In this document: piece by piece, positions 31,688 to 43,702 of the stretch
Layout of the letters: the number at the start of each line of letters is the position of its first letter
How positions within the stretch are numbered: the first letter of the stretch is position 1
Assembly: GCF_901000735.1 (NCBI RefSeq)
Contig: NC_081548.1
Location: 2,108,001-2,172,000 of the forward strand
Source: Corylus avellana
Taxonomy: Eukaryota; Streptophyta; Magnoliopsida; Fagales; Betulaceae
Length of the DNA: 64,000 bases
Direction of reading: 5' to 3'
The notes under the pieces: generated by a model
Told to the model about the DNA's origin: nothing
The model's database searches: none
Seen by the model: the letters and a program-made list of their open reading frames with translations, nothing else
Program-made: the position numbers and the translations under genes

Positions 31688-34600
31688 ATGGGTATATACC
31701 TCAGCACTCCCAAAACCGAAAAATTCTCTGAAGACGGTGAAAATGATGGGCTTAGATATGGTTTATCATCCATGCAAGGTTGGCGTGCAACCATGGAAGA
31801 TGCTGTGAGTAATTATGGAGACCTTTGCTCTTTCTCAATTACTACAACATACAAATCCTGTTTCATTCATATTTTTAAATAGTTTATCTTTCTTTTTCTT
31901 TTTCTTTTTAAATTTTCTTTTTTTATCTGATTTAAGCCGATGGGTTGACTATGAAGTGGCCAAGGGTGTGAGAAAAATGACTGGGTCATACCATCTGCTG
32001 TTTATTATCTCCGTTATTCAGTGGAGGATAGCAAAATTGTTTCTTATTCCTAAAAATTCCTTCTTTTTTGTTTTGGGAAGTGGGGTATGGAGAAACATCT
32101 CCAGAGATTGAGGTGCAACCCACGAATTTAGTTTCATCTTTAAAGCTTCATTCCTGTTTCTAACAAGATTATATTGACTCTTTGAACATTTGTGAGATAA
32201 TGAGGGTAAATTTTTCATGACTCTTTTTTATGCTTTTTATTTTTATTTAATAATACCTTTCTAGCATAATCTGAAACTGAAAATGCTGATAGATTAAAGT
32301 ATTTGAAATGGTTCGTTATTGGGGAAAATTTTGTGAAGCAGTTCTTTTAGATGCACTGCTTAGCTAATGTCCTGTATCACTTCTAGTATCGTTTTTTTCT
32401 ATTTCAAAAAAATTGGAATGTGGTATTGTTGTGCATCTTTTGTGTGTATTACTTTTGGTGGAGATGGGTTGCTGCCATGGGAGTTAAACCTTAAAGTTGT
32501 TTACTTCTCTGTCTTGATTCCATAGCAGCAACATATGCATGATTTTTTTGGAGTTTGTAAACTTTCTTTCCACTTTGTGTTTGGGAAGTAACACCTTGTT
32601 TCTTGTTTCGGGAATTGTGTGAGCACTGAGAATTTCCATTATTCTTCAAAGTTTCAACACTGCATAATAGGAAATATATTTAAGGAGATTTAGTGAAATA
32701 TTCCATTTAAGCCTGGATCTTTTTTATATGCATGTCACTCGGCTAAAATTTTACTTGGAAGATGTCAAGTGTTTGTCATCAGAAACTTGTGCTGAATTTG
32801 GACTTATATACCAATTATGCATTAGTGTTTGTTATAAATGTGTGTGTGTAAATTTTCTTTGAGGGCTTTAAATGTATTGGATCCAGTGAATGACATCTGC
32901 ACTTTAAATATCTGTATAATTCTTTTTTTATTATTACTTCAATATCTTTAGTATATTGAATAAGCTTAGTTACAAATGCAGAATATCACAAACAATTATT
33001 TTGGTGGTCTTTTTGCTGATTTAGCATCTTCTGGACCTGTTTGATTATATCTGTTTGACCTAGATTTATTTTTATAAAAGTGATTGATATGCTGTTGATT
33101 AATATGGTTATTTCTTTTGTTAGCATGCTGCGTATCCCGATCTCGATCCGTCCACTTCATTCTTTGGTGTTTATGATGGCCATGGAGGTAAGAATTGTCA
33201 GGTTCAAATACATGTATCTATTTTAGATGGTTAATTCTACTCATGTAATAGGATTTCTTGGTTTGGCATCGTGGTTGATTTATCTGTGTTACTTTCCAGT
33301 CACTACTTATCCTGTTATTTGGATGAGAAATGCTAGGCTTACAAAATATTTTTTTTTAAAAAAAAACTCTTACAAAGTGATGTGGCAAAACATGTTTGAA
33401 TTGCTAAAAATTTGGATTCATGTAACTTGATAAATTAATCTACGGGGTGATGGCTTATGTTACAAAATTATGTGGAGGGGACTACATCATATCTGAGCTG
33501 CCTCTAGTTAGTTACTTCTCCAAGATGTCCAGTTTGCATGTTTATAATTGGATTAGACTTTTGTAATATGCATTAAGCATGCAGAGCAGTTGCTACGATG
33601 CAACTTCATTGATATTGTTAGTGTTTTCCAACTTTTAGTGATCTATAGATTTTTTTTTTTTTTTTGGTCTTATTCTCAAATCATTGCTTTGGTGGTTAAA
33701 TTCTGTGTGGTTATTGAAGCATACGTTCAAGTGTCAATTCCAAAGCCATAGAACTTTAAATCTCCGAAATTGATTCTACCACATGGCATGGATTTTAAGC
33801 ATCCAAGAGTTTTAATATATATATAAAATTCTTCTATCATGAAGGATGAAGATCTTGTCTGTTAACCTGCGCACAATTGATTGGCTTTTAGAAATAGAAC
33901 TCATTTACCTGCATTTTTTCAAGCTTTAGATTCGCTGGTGTCTTTTTACCTGTTGGCTACATAAAATTCAATAAAAAGTTTGTAGCTTTAGACCCTATTT
34001 GTAAGTTCCCTTCTCCTCTGTCTTTTGGAATTAGGAGTTGTACTGTACCATCACAACCCCCCCTCTGCTTCTTGATTAAAATTTTATGTAGTAACTGAGT
34101 TGAGTATACTCACGTAAATCCAACAACTTTTCAGGCAAGGTGGTTGCAAAGTTCTGTGCTAAGTATCTTCACCAACAGATGCTCAAGAATGAAGCATATG
34201 CAGGCGGAGATATAGGAACTTCCATCCAGAGAGCTTTTTTCAGGTTACATAATTTAAATTCTTACAATTTCAGTTCCTTTTCACCACTTTCTAAAGTTGT
34301 CATGGTCACATACTTATAATGGCCTGCATTGCTGCTGTATTCAGCTTTGAAAGCAGCTGTTGTAATTAATAATAATCATACCCAAAATTGTGCGCCTGAC
34401 ATTCATATACATAAAGCAACTTTGAAAATACATCAGTTGAATTTTAAGTAGCATAACTGTTCCTCCTGGTATAACTAAATAAATTATGCATGTCTATCTG
34501 CATGCACTTGTGTGTGTATGTGTGTTTGTGCACATTCGTATGTGTTTATGCGTGCATGTGTTATGGAGAATGTGGTCACAATATTATGTTGCTTTTGTGA

Positions 34601-37600
34601 TGGGGACTTGTAGCTCCTTGAATTGAGTGGTAGGAGATTACAAAGCTCATTATCAGGCCATTTACAAATGGCTTTCAACTGTTTTGTGGGTTTTTGCCTC
34701 CATTGTCAATGGTGCCAAGTTTACACTTATGGTCTCCCTTTTGTGGTTCCAACTGGTGCTATTTTGGTTATGCAGAATGGATGAAATGATGCGTGGACAA
34801 AGGGGTTGGAGAGAATTAGCTGTTTTGGGTGATAAAATAAACAAGTTCACTGGCATGATCGAAGGGTTGATTTGGTCTCCAAGGGGCAGTGATAGTAATG
34901 AACAGGCTGATGAATGGGCTTTTGAGGAGGTAGGTGTGAAAACCAAACAAAACCATTGAACTTATTGTCCTCTTCTACCATCAACACTGATCTGCTTGAT
35001 CCACTTTTACTTTTATTTTTTGTCCATACTTTGGGACTCGGTTGAGTTTTAGTTCATGTAAGGTTGAGGAAACAAATGTTAGGCAAGGTATGTCAGTTTC
35101 CACATAGAATCACTGCATATAACAGGCCAACGCTGAAGTGATATCAGTCAATAGAAACTTGGAGGTTTAAATTTGTTCTTTAACTAGAAAAGTGCTCAAT
35201 GTTTTTATTTTTTTGATAAGTAGAAAAGTGCTCAATGTTATAGTATATGTTGATTTGTTTTTGTCTAGAAAATTATTGTAATTTTCAAATGAACTGGAAT
35301 TCTTGACTTTTCCCCCATTTTATCACTTGGTAGACAAACTTTATACACGACCTTTAGTGTATGCTACTGAACAAGCACACACATGCAAACTTTGGAGGTT
35401 CATAGGTGTTTCTGTATGCTCGTATAATGCTCAATGCTATAGTGTATTCTGAATTTTTTTTTTTTTTTTTTCTTCTCTTTTCGAAATCTCCTGTCACTTT
35501 TAATGAACCAGCATCGTTAACTTCACCTCCACTTGATACCTAGGTGTGACAAATTCTGCCTGCATGCTTATGTTTTTGCATACTACATGCGCACATACAA
35601 TCATCCACGCACACACAATTATGTAAGCATTGCTACGATCATGAGGTGAGATTTCGGTGATGCCACAAATCGGTACTGCATCCATTAATTTGTTTCTGTC
35701 ATCTGAGACATTGGTGCAGAACATTTCATCTAATTAGAAAATAATTTTTTCTTTTTTAATTTGGTGAGCCTGTGGTCTTGATCATCTTGTTAACTGATTT
35801 TTTGAGAAATGTGTTTTAAAGACAACTTATTAGATGAGTCTGTAACTTGTTCTTTTGGATGTATGCAATTGGAGAAAGAAGCATTTAATTTGGTCATGTT
35901 CTTTTTTATGTTTAAATGCAACTATTATTACCAGGGGCCTCATTCTGATTTTGCTGGACCAACTTCTGGGAGCACGGCCTGTGTTGCGATTATTAGAAAC
36001 AACCAACTTGTTGTTGCAAATGCTGGTGATTCTCGTTGTGTGATATCTCGGAAGGGTCAGGTAATTTTTTAATTACAGGATTCTTCAGTATGAATGTTGC
36101 TAATTATTAAAATCTATTATTATTTTGTTTTGAAAGCTGTCATCAGTTAGAGGTGTCTTACAATTTGGATAGGTAAATGAGTAAGAGTTTTAGGTAAACT
36201 ACCAGTTTCATCCCTGTGGTTAAGGGCAATTACAATCTCAATGTCTTTTGAAAACCATCACTTACGGAGCAAAATGAAAACATTATATTCTGAATTATTC
36301 TCTGAGAAATGCTACACTACCCAATTTTTATTTATTTATTTATTTTTCTCTAGAAGTTAGTTCTCAAATGATGTGTCACCATCTCATGAGTTGGTGACAC
36401 ATTTCTCAAAATAATAAATCTCATGAAATGGTGACACATCATTTCGGAACCAACTTTTGGAGAAAACTTCTCAGATCCTTAATGGATCTTAAAGTTTAAT
36501 TTAAGAGGTGGCAGAACAACTCTATTCTTAGATTTGTAAACATAACTGCTCTTTTCCCAGTTGTTTTGAGAGCATATTAAAGGCTAAATTTCATACTTCA
36601 GGCAACATGTGCTTGTCACGTGAGAGAATCTGTGATGCAGGACAAATGAAGAACAAAATAAAAGATAGATAAATCCTATGTTGAACAGAGTCTTGCTGGC
36701 CAACAATAGAGCTTTGGTATAGTCTCACCACCAAAGGGAAGAGGAATCACACCTCAAAAAGAGAAAAAGAGAAATCTCATCTCAAGATAACTAGCATAAA
36801 ACTTGAATACTTTTTATTCATTAAAACAAACTTGGTTACATTGATACCAAAATTGACATAGCACGGGAAGAGTTGTCACACAACCAGATCAAGAGCAAGA
36901 AAAATAAAGGATTGGCGTCTCACCAAACAAAGGAATTGGCATCACACCAAGGGAATGATATCTCACCACAAGAGAAATTGAATCACACCTCAAAAAGAGA
37001 AATCTCATCTCAAGATAATTAGCATAAAACTTAAATACTTCTCATTCATTTAAATAAACTCGGTTACATTGATATATAGGTGCCAGCCTCTTGTTTGATA
37101 AATTTAACCACTACTAGGATGATAACTACTACTAGGATAACATAAATGATAAACAATGGTACTTCAGTAGCTGATCACATATCAACTATGTTTATTGATG
37201 TCTGTCAACAATCATCTGCAATGAACTTATCCTTACCACAAGTCTAGTGGTAGCCCACCTTAGGAATTGGAATTTGTGTGGGACTCTGCATCGATCTGTC
37301 AATTGTGATGAAAAAACATATGATTTTATTTTACTGAAACCACACAGGTTTAGTGATGGTTTCAAAAGTCAGTGGGGGTGATTCGTAATTACTACATCCA
37401 CAGGGACTTAATTTGTAGTTATGCATAAGAACTTCAGTAGTCAAAATTATAGACATAGCCCATGTGTTGATACTGGAGGAGATCTCTAAAAGAAGTCTAG
37501 ATTTGACAATTTGGATTTCTGGTTCTTATTGTGGCCTCTCTCTCCTTTTCCTTGGGTTCTATTTTTCAGGCTTACAATTTGTCCAGGGATCACAAACCTG

Positions 37601-40600
37601 ATCTTGAGGTTGAGAAGGAAAGGATTTTAAAGGCTGGTGGTTTTATACATGCAGGACGAGTCAATGGCAGTTTAAATCTTGCTCGAGCTATAGGTATCTT
37701 ATCTACATCCATGTGAACCTCAAAAAACAAGGTTTTGAAATTTTAGTCAATTTTTTTAATCTAAGTTTTTTTTTTCTTCTTTTTATTAGTAAGTTATACA
37801 TGCACCCGGTGGGACTTGAACCCACAACCCCACCCTCCAACTTGCTACAAAGGGAGGAAGTACCATTTGAGCTGCTAAATGCATGCGAACCTCTAAAAAA
37901 CAAGCTTTTGAGATTTTAGTCAATTGCTCTTTAACAGCTAAGTCCTTGAGCTCAAGGAAACTTTTTTTATGCACTGATTTGATAACTTAAGCTCAAGGCA
38001 ACTTGTGAAAGCGATCTCTGGAGCTTCCTCTGTCGAGGCAGTTAGATACCACTGGTACAAGCTCAGTGCCATCCTTCTTCTACATTGAATGTCCATGCAG
38101 AAATACATATCTACATGTACACAACACATGAGAGAGAGAGAGTTGGGGAAGCTTTTTTTTTCCTTCTTGTAGTTTCCAGACTTTGATTTAGTTTCTCATT
38201 TACTGCAGGTGACATGGAATTCAAACAGAATAAATTTTTGTCTGCTGAAAAGCAAATTGTAACTGCCAATCCAGATATTAATGCTGTACGTATATTCTTG
38301 TTGTTAATTGATGAAATTGCTATTTATGTGATATACCTCACATCTTTTCCTTCTGCAATTTGGTGGGTTTGATTAAATGATTGATTTGGGGATCTAATTT
38401 TTTGTGATCTTCACATTTTCTATTAGTGCTTTAACATCTGTTTATTTTTTAGATTGAAACTTCATAAACATTGATATGCAATTAATTGTTTTCTCTCAAG
38501 GTTGAGCTTTGTGATGATGATGAGTTTGTCGTGTTAGCATGTGATGGCATCTGGTACGCATCTTATGCTTTTCCTTTCCTGTTTAGTTTTGACGATTGTT
38601 ATATCTTGTGGGAAGTCAGGCTCACTAAGCCAAGAACATTTCATACGTACTTCCATATTTTTTAAAACATGATAGCTGCCGACCATGAATTAAGTTCCTT
38701 TTGTCTCAATGGGAAATGTCTTAAAGAAATGGAGTATCTTTCAATCAAGGATGTGAAATTTCCAATTGTTTGTAATTGACCAGTATATAATTTTTAGTAT
38801 TAATATCCTATCTGTTCCATCTTGCTCCAAATTTCAATATATCATGATTTGGAGGATGTATCATGAGATGGCTATTCTTATCGAGGACAAAAGCATCTTC
38901 CCAACCAATGTGGGATATGTTCGTCTCTTTCTTAGTGGAGACCAGAGAGCCAGCTAGCTTGTTTTGATTAAATTGGAGCTATGAAGATGGTGAATGGAAA
39001 ATCATTTTGGGCGAGGGAAGTTTGGTGTGCCTTTTGGGTGACAGATTCTTGTTGAGCCTTCTTTTATATTTCTTTTTTGTGCAGGGCACCCTGTATAAAG
39101 TCTTTGATCAATAAAAAAATAAAAAACTAAAAAATAAAAAGATATTATAGCTCTTTGCATTCCTACAAGCTAGAAGATATATTTTTCCTACTAGAGAGTT
39201 TCATTATGTTTGTTATATTGATATTATTCTTATAATTCCGGCGGTATTCGTATGAGAAGTTTTATAATTTGTGTTGATTACTCTCTCTGTTGATTGCTTT
39301 CAGGGATTGCATGTCAAGCCAGCAACTGGTAGATTTTATTCATGAACAACTAAGCTCGGTGAGTGGATTGGTCTCTCACACTCTCTTTTCAATAACATAA
39401 TAATCTAGATTGAGTTCATGTGTAGTGACTAACAATGACATAGTTATCCATTATTTGTAGCCAATCTAGAGTCTAAAACTTGAATATTCATAATTTGAAA
39501 GATGTGAGAAGAAAAAGCTGTTCATTTGTGTTTTTGCTTTTGATTATAGAGAAGTAATGAACCATGTTTGGCAAGTTATATTTGAAAATGACATGTTTTT
39601 CTTCAACATCTCCTTCACCTCGCCTTGATTGTTTAGCATCTTTAGAGTTCCTGGACTACTAGGGCATTTTAAGTTTTCAACTCTAAGCCTTTTGCCACAG
39701 CGCTTGCTCTCTCTTGTTTTCCTTCCTATCTTACTAAAAAAAAGTAAAGGAAAAATATAAAAAATTCTCCCAAACTAACAGCCGTTTGCAATAGAGCCCT
39801 ACAATGTTTAAGAGGTACTAAAGTAGCCCATCAAATTACCAAAGAGTGTCAAAAAGGCAACATATTTTATTATATTCCTATAATACCCCTATTCTTTTAA
39901 AAACTAAATAAAATAAAAAATAAACTAAATCATTTTTTAAAAAAAAAAAAAAAAACCAAGGGGCGAATAAATACAATTTTTTTTTTTTAGAATAAATAAA
40001 ATATTAGTCACTGTAGTTGGCTTAAATTACAAATTGCTTGTGCAATATAAAAAAATATGGATAAATGCAAAATCAAACCATGTGGTTGGCTCAATTGGCG
40101 ACCACCCCATTTATTTATTTATTTTTCATTTTTTCATTATATATATATATATATATAAAATTAATTTTTTTAGTTTTTTATTATATTACTTTATTAAATT
40201 TTTTATTTTAGTTTTTAAAAGAATAGAGGTATTATAGGAATATAAAAAGTATGTGGCATTTTTTACACACTTTGGTACTTTGATGGGCTACTTTGGTACC
40301 TTTTAAACAATGTGGGGTTCTATCGCAAACGGCTATTAGTTTGAAGAACTTTTTTATATTTTTCCCAAAAAATAATTTACTTCGCAGTCCTTGTGTTAAT
40401 TATTGTCCATTATGAACTTCCATACCTTGCTTTCTATTGTTGTTGATTATCCAAAACCAAGACAAGTCACCTCTACCAGGACCCTACTTTGGAAGAACCA
40501 ACCTATATTGGGGTAATGGCCTCTTTTATTAGGTCTGGAAGCAGGAATACTACTGACTTGCAGCATTCTAGTGGTGCCCGGAGTAAAATGTAGGCCACAG

Positions 40601-41120
40601 TGGCTTTGTTTGATAACACTTTTTTCTTCTGTATTTTGTTTTTCTTTTTCAAAACAAAATACTCAAAATTACTTTTACCGTTATGTCGTATCAGAACACT
40701 TTTTTCAAACAAAAACACTCTAAAAAGCTGTTATGTTGCATCATAACACTTTTCAAACAAAAAAATCCTCTAAAAAGCATTAACAAAGAAAGTATAGTTG
40801 GCGGATTAATTTCATCATCATCAATATTGTTTGATATGATAGAACTATATGTTAAAGGTCTAATATTACACCCTTTTGAGCTTCGACAGTAGAAATTGTT
40901 GTAAATAATGCAGGAAAGCAAACTTTCTACGGTGTGCGAGAGAGTACTTGATAGGTGTTTGGCACCATCAACAGCTGGTGGTGAGGGATGTGACAACATG
41001 ACCATGATCTTGGTGCAGTTCAAGAAACACACTCTGTCCAATGCGTCCGTTGATGATCAATCCTCACCGTCCAAATCAGCTGATCCGGAACCAAAACAGG
41101 AGGAAAGTATACCAAAATAG
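31688..41120 (+). CDS. Protein phosphatase 2C, PP2C60-like
   Basis: Ten coding exons: 31688-31804, 33124-33187, 34135-34243, 34776-34929, 35935-36060, 37570-37693, 38209-38285, 38501-38553, 39304-39358, 40914-41120. All introns are GT..AG, and together they give 361 residues. This is a Mg/Mn-dependent Ser/Thr phosphatase. MEDAHAA (36-42), [10 protein letters not shown] with metal-binding D57 and G58, [13 protein letters not shown] (272-276) and GCDNMTM with D320/N321 are all present, so it should be active. The N-terminus MGIYLS fits an N-myristoylation site (G2, S6), suggesting membrane attachment. Sequence and length match Arabidopsis At4g31860 (357 residues, from memory). It is followed two genes on by PGR3, as in Arabidopsis. 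Introns 5 and 9 carry mobile elements. Physiological substrate unknown. Confidence 0.95.
36304..36472. mobile_element. Hairpin-forming MITE in PP2C intron 5
   Basis: Starts GAGAAATGCTAC and ends near CTTCTC. The inner arms carry GTGTCACCATCTCATGAG and its near reverse complement, giving a strong stem. The outer ends are weak and no clear target duplication was found. Confidence 0.6.
36746..37075. repeat. Direct repeats of about 105 bp in PP2C intron 5
   Basis: Sequence beginning AATCACACCTCAAAAAGAGA and ending near GGTTACATTGATA occurs at about 36746-36850 and again at about 36966-37075, separated by about 115 bp. Origin unknown; possibly a rearranged mobile element. Confidence 0.6.
37765..37890 (-). 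mobile_element. tRNA-derived SINE (minus strand) in PP2C intron 6
   Basis: On the minus strand, TAGCAGCTCAAATGGTA (A-box-like) is followed by GGTTCAAGTCCCACC (a clear B box), and an A-rich tail is at the left end. Imperfect direct repeats of about 38 bp (GAACCTC..TTTTAGTCAATT) flank it at about 37723-37760 and 37889-37927, longer than a normal SINE duplication. A separate family from the SINEs at 4447 and 41409. Confidence 0.6.
39749..40366. mobile_element. Inverted-repeat MITE, about 618 bp, in PP2C intron 9
   Basis: Arms of about 170 bp (GGAAAAATATAAAAAATTCTCC.. paired with ..ATATTTTTCCC at the right end) are imperfect reverse complements; for example TTTGCAATAGAGCCC pairs with GGGTTCTATCGCAAA-type sequence. 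The interior is AT-rich with a TA repeat. Non-coding. It lies within the last intron of the PP2C gene and would fold into a long hairpin in the pre-mRNA. Confidence 0.8.
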
Positions 41121-41408
41121 TTGCTGCAGTTCATCCACAAATCAGATCCTAATACAGCATAACTCTCATTGGAAGGACATATGAGGATCCCTCTTCTATG
41201 GGTTCTTGGATCTGTAACTGTAGATGGGATTGTAAGATGAGATCAAATATTGAAAAAAAAATCATTATTGGTGCTGTGAGTGTTCATGTTTGAGAACTCG
41301 AGGATATCACAACTTTAATAACATCATGTACAGTTTACTACCTACCACGTCACACGGCTCTGTTGTTAATGTGTTTTGAAAGTTGTTTTTTGTTTGAAAA
41401 TATGTTTT

Positions 41409-41519
41409 TTTTTTTTTTTTTTTTTTCAACATGTTCGCATAAGAGGGAAGAGAGATTCGAACTAGTGATCTCTGCTTCATTAGGTGTAGTTCCCGCCGAT
41501 TGAGCTTCTTCTTGAGGAC
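41409..41519 (-). mobile_element. tRNA-derived SINE (minus strand) with 16-bp target duplication
   Basis: On the minus strand it reads GTCCTCAAGAAGAAGCTCAATCGG.. then AGTTCGAATCTC (B box) and ends in a run of A, the same family as 4447-4557. TTTGAAAATATGTTTT is present exactly at 41393-41408 and 41520-41535. It lies about 290 bp behind the PP2C stop, possibly in the 3' UTR. Confidence 0.88.
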
Positions 41520-41535
41520 TTTGAAAATATGTTTT

Positions 41536-43313
41536 GATGTGACATAAAAGGTTAAAACTGATTTTTAAGTGTTTTGTGAATTTGGTTGTTTGTTAATATT
41601 TTTATTTGAAAATAATGAAAAAGTTTTAACGAACAAAACTCACATTTTTGAACAACATATATTTTGTTGACGCTATTATCCAACTTAATTGTTAGTATCT
41701 GTTTGGTTTAGTGCTTTCAAAATGTGCGGGTTTAGTGCTTTCAAAAGGTGCGGTTAAAAAAAATGGTGAATTCAAATGTAATTAATGAAAATTACAAAAA
41801 ATGTAATTTTTAAAAATATAATTAAATATTTGGTAAAATCTGTAAAAAGTATTGTTCTACAGTTGTGAGGATTTTTTTTTTTTTTTTAATAAAGTGAAAT
41901 TGTGCATTTTAAAAAACACGCTACTTGTTTGCTACTTGAAATGTAAATTTTTTTAAAAAAGTTTTTAAACTGTTATATTTTAAATGCGCTCTCAAACGGA
42001 ATTGTTGTTGCGGTTTTATATTTTAATTTGGTGCGCTTCGGGCGACAAATTTCTAAAAAAGCGGGGAGAGAAAAATTAGCAAAGAAGCTTGTGGGGTAGG
42101 AAGGGTGATAGTTTAATGCTTAAGTCAATAAAGAATAATGGCCAAGTAGAAAATTGGGAAAGAAGGAAGAAGACAAATCTCCCAACTACCCTACTACACT
42201 AGCAACTTTCTTTTATAATGATTTGTCTCCTAGTTGTTTGCCACGCGTTTTTTCTACACTAGCATATGAAATTTATTTGTCCAAATAAATATAAGTTATT
42301 CGGTCATTTACCCATACAAGTGAGTCTCGTATAAAACTCTTTCAAAATAGCTAACTAAATTGTTAGGCAATTAATTGTGATGAATTTCAATCCTTAGCCA
42401 TGTAGACAGCTAATTATTGTACATTTCAATCTCTCCCGACCCTAAACTCATGCCTAAAAAAAAAAAAAAAAAAAAACAGAAAAAGACAGTTGCTGAAGTG
42501 GCAGGGAGTGAATCGTCTGTGGCAATAACCATAATGCTCTCGGGTTGTTGGACTTTATTGGCCAAAAAAAAAAGAAAAACAATCAAGAGACCCTAATCCT
42601 CAAAGAGTCAAATGTAGCAGGGTGTTTTGGTAGCCATGAAAAGCCCTCCTTGAAACTTGCCAAAAAAAGAAAAAGAAAAAAATAAGAAAAGAAAAGAAAA
42701 AAGTCTTTAACTGCAACCTATGGCTATGAGCAAACAGCAGCCATTTATCTACTGCCGTTTCTGCACCACTCCATTCCATCTCCGTCTCTATGCCATATCC
42801 AAACCTTCCAACCTATATATATATATATATTATTCAAGACATACAAACAGACCCTCTTCTGCCTCTCTCTGTCTCTCTCTATGAATGGCCCAGCTGGACC
42901 AACAAATTTGTAGGGAAGGAAAAATAAAAATAATAAATAGAAAATAAAAAAGAGACGGAATTGGAAGGATGGAAGCAAAGAAAGATAGATATGTCTTCAA
43001 TTGTCCTCCAACCACAACTCTCTCCCAAGGCAAACTCTACTTGCCACAAATGCCCTTCTGCGAATCCCATCTTCATCACTCATTCCTTCCTCTCCATCTC
43101 CAATCTTCATGGGCCTTTTTGGGTTCTTACATTCAAGGACTCCGCGGAAAGAGAGACAAACCAAGTTACACACAGCCGCCTCTCTCTATAGATACCTTTT
43201 ATTGTAATTACCACTATTATTTCCTCTCTTTTTCTCTTTATATAATCTCAAACCTTTTTTTCCACCTCCAATTGGGTTTGCGTTTCTTTCATTCAATCTC
43301 CAAGTTTTGTTCT
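41536..43313. other. Intergenic and upstream region of coiled-coil gene
   Basis: AT-rich with poly(A) near 42455-42475 and a short TA repeat near 42817-42830. C/T-rich stretches after 42820 and 43170 look like promoter or leader sequence. An open frame at 42969-43481 has no recognisable domain and overlaps the probable leader. Confidence 0.5.
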
Positions 43314-43640
43314 TGGATTTGTGGTTTTGGAGAAGAAGTGGAGAAAGGCTTTAGTGGGTTCTTGTCAATTTTCTGTCTTTACCTTTCTCTCTCTCTAAAA
43401 GACCCCTATTTGAATAGGATTCGTTTTTCTTCTTTGCCTTATATTTTTGGAATTGTGGTTAAAGACTCAATTTTGGAATAGGAGTTGAAAAGGGTTCTCT
43501 TGGATTTGTTGTTTTGGAGAAGAGATTGAGAAGGGTTTTAGTGGGTTCTCATCAATTCTCTTTCTCGACCTTTATATTGAATAGGATTCCTCTTTAAAGA
43601 CCCAAATTTGGAGTAGGCGGTGAAAAGGGCTTTAAATTGT
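43314..43640 (+). repeat. Tandem repeat in leader of coiled-coil gene
   Basis: A unit of about 185 bp starting CTTGGATTTGTGGTTTTGGA (43314) is repeated from 43499 in shortened, diverged form. Both contain AGTGGGTTCT and GAATAGGATTC. Immediately precedes the ATG at 43703. Confidence 0.6.
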
Positions 43641-43702
43641 TGTCATCGCATGTCTCTTTCCAACCTTTTATTTTGCCAAGTTTTGATGTTGGAGATGCAA
43701 TT

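Noticed and set aside
34627..34959. Open frame reading through PP2C exon 4
   Set aside because: Only 34776-34929 is exon; the flanks are intron with proper AG and GT borders.
41409..41519. Functional tRNA gene
   Set aside because: B-box-like sequence is present, but there is no complete cloverleaf, and a poly(A) tail and target duplication show it is a SINE.
42969..43481. 170-codon open frame upstream of the coiled-coil gene
   Set aside because: No domain, low-complexity F/S/Y/L composition, overlaps the C/T-rich probable leader.
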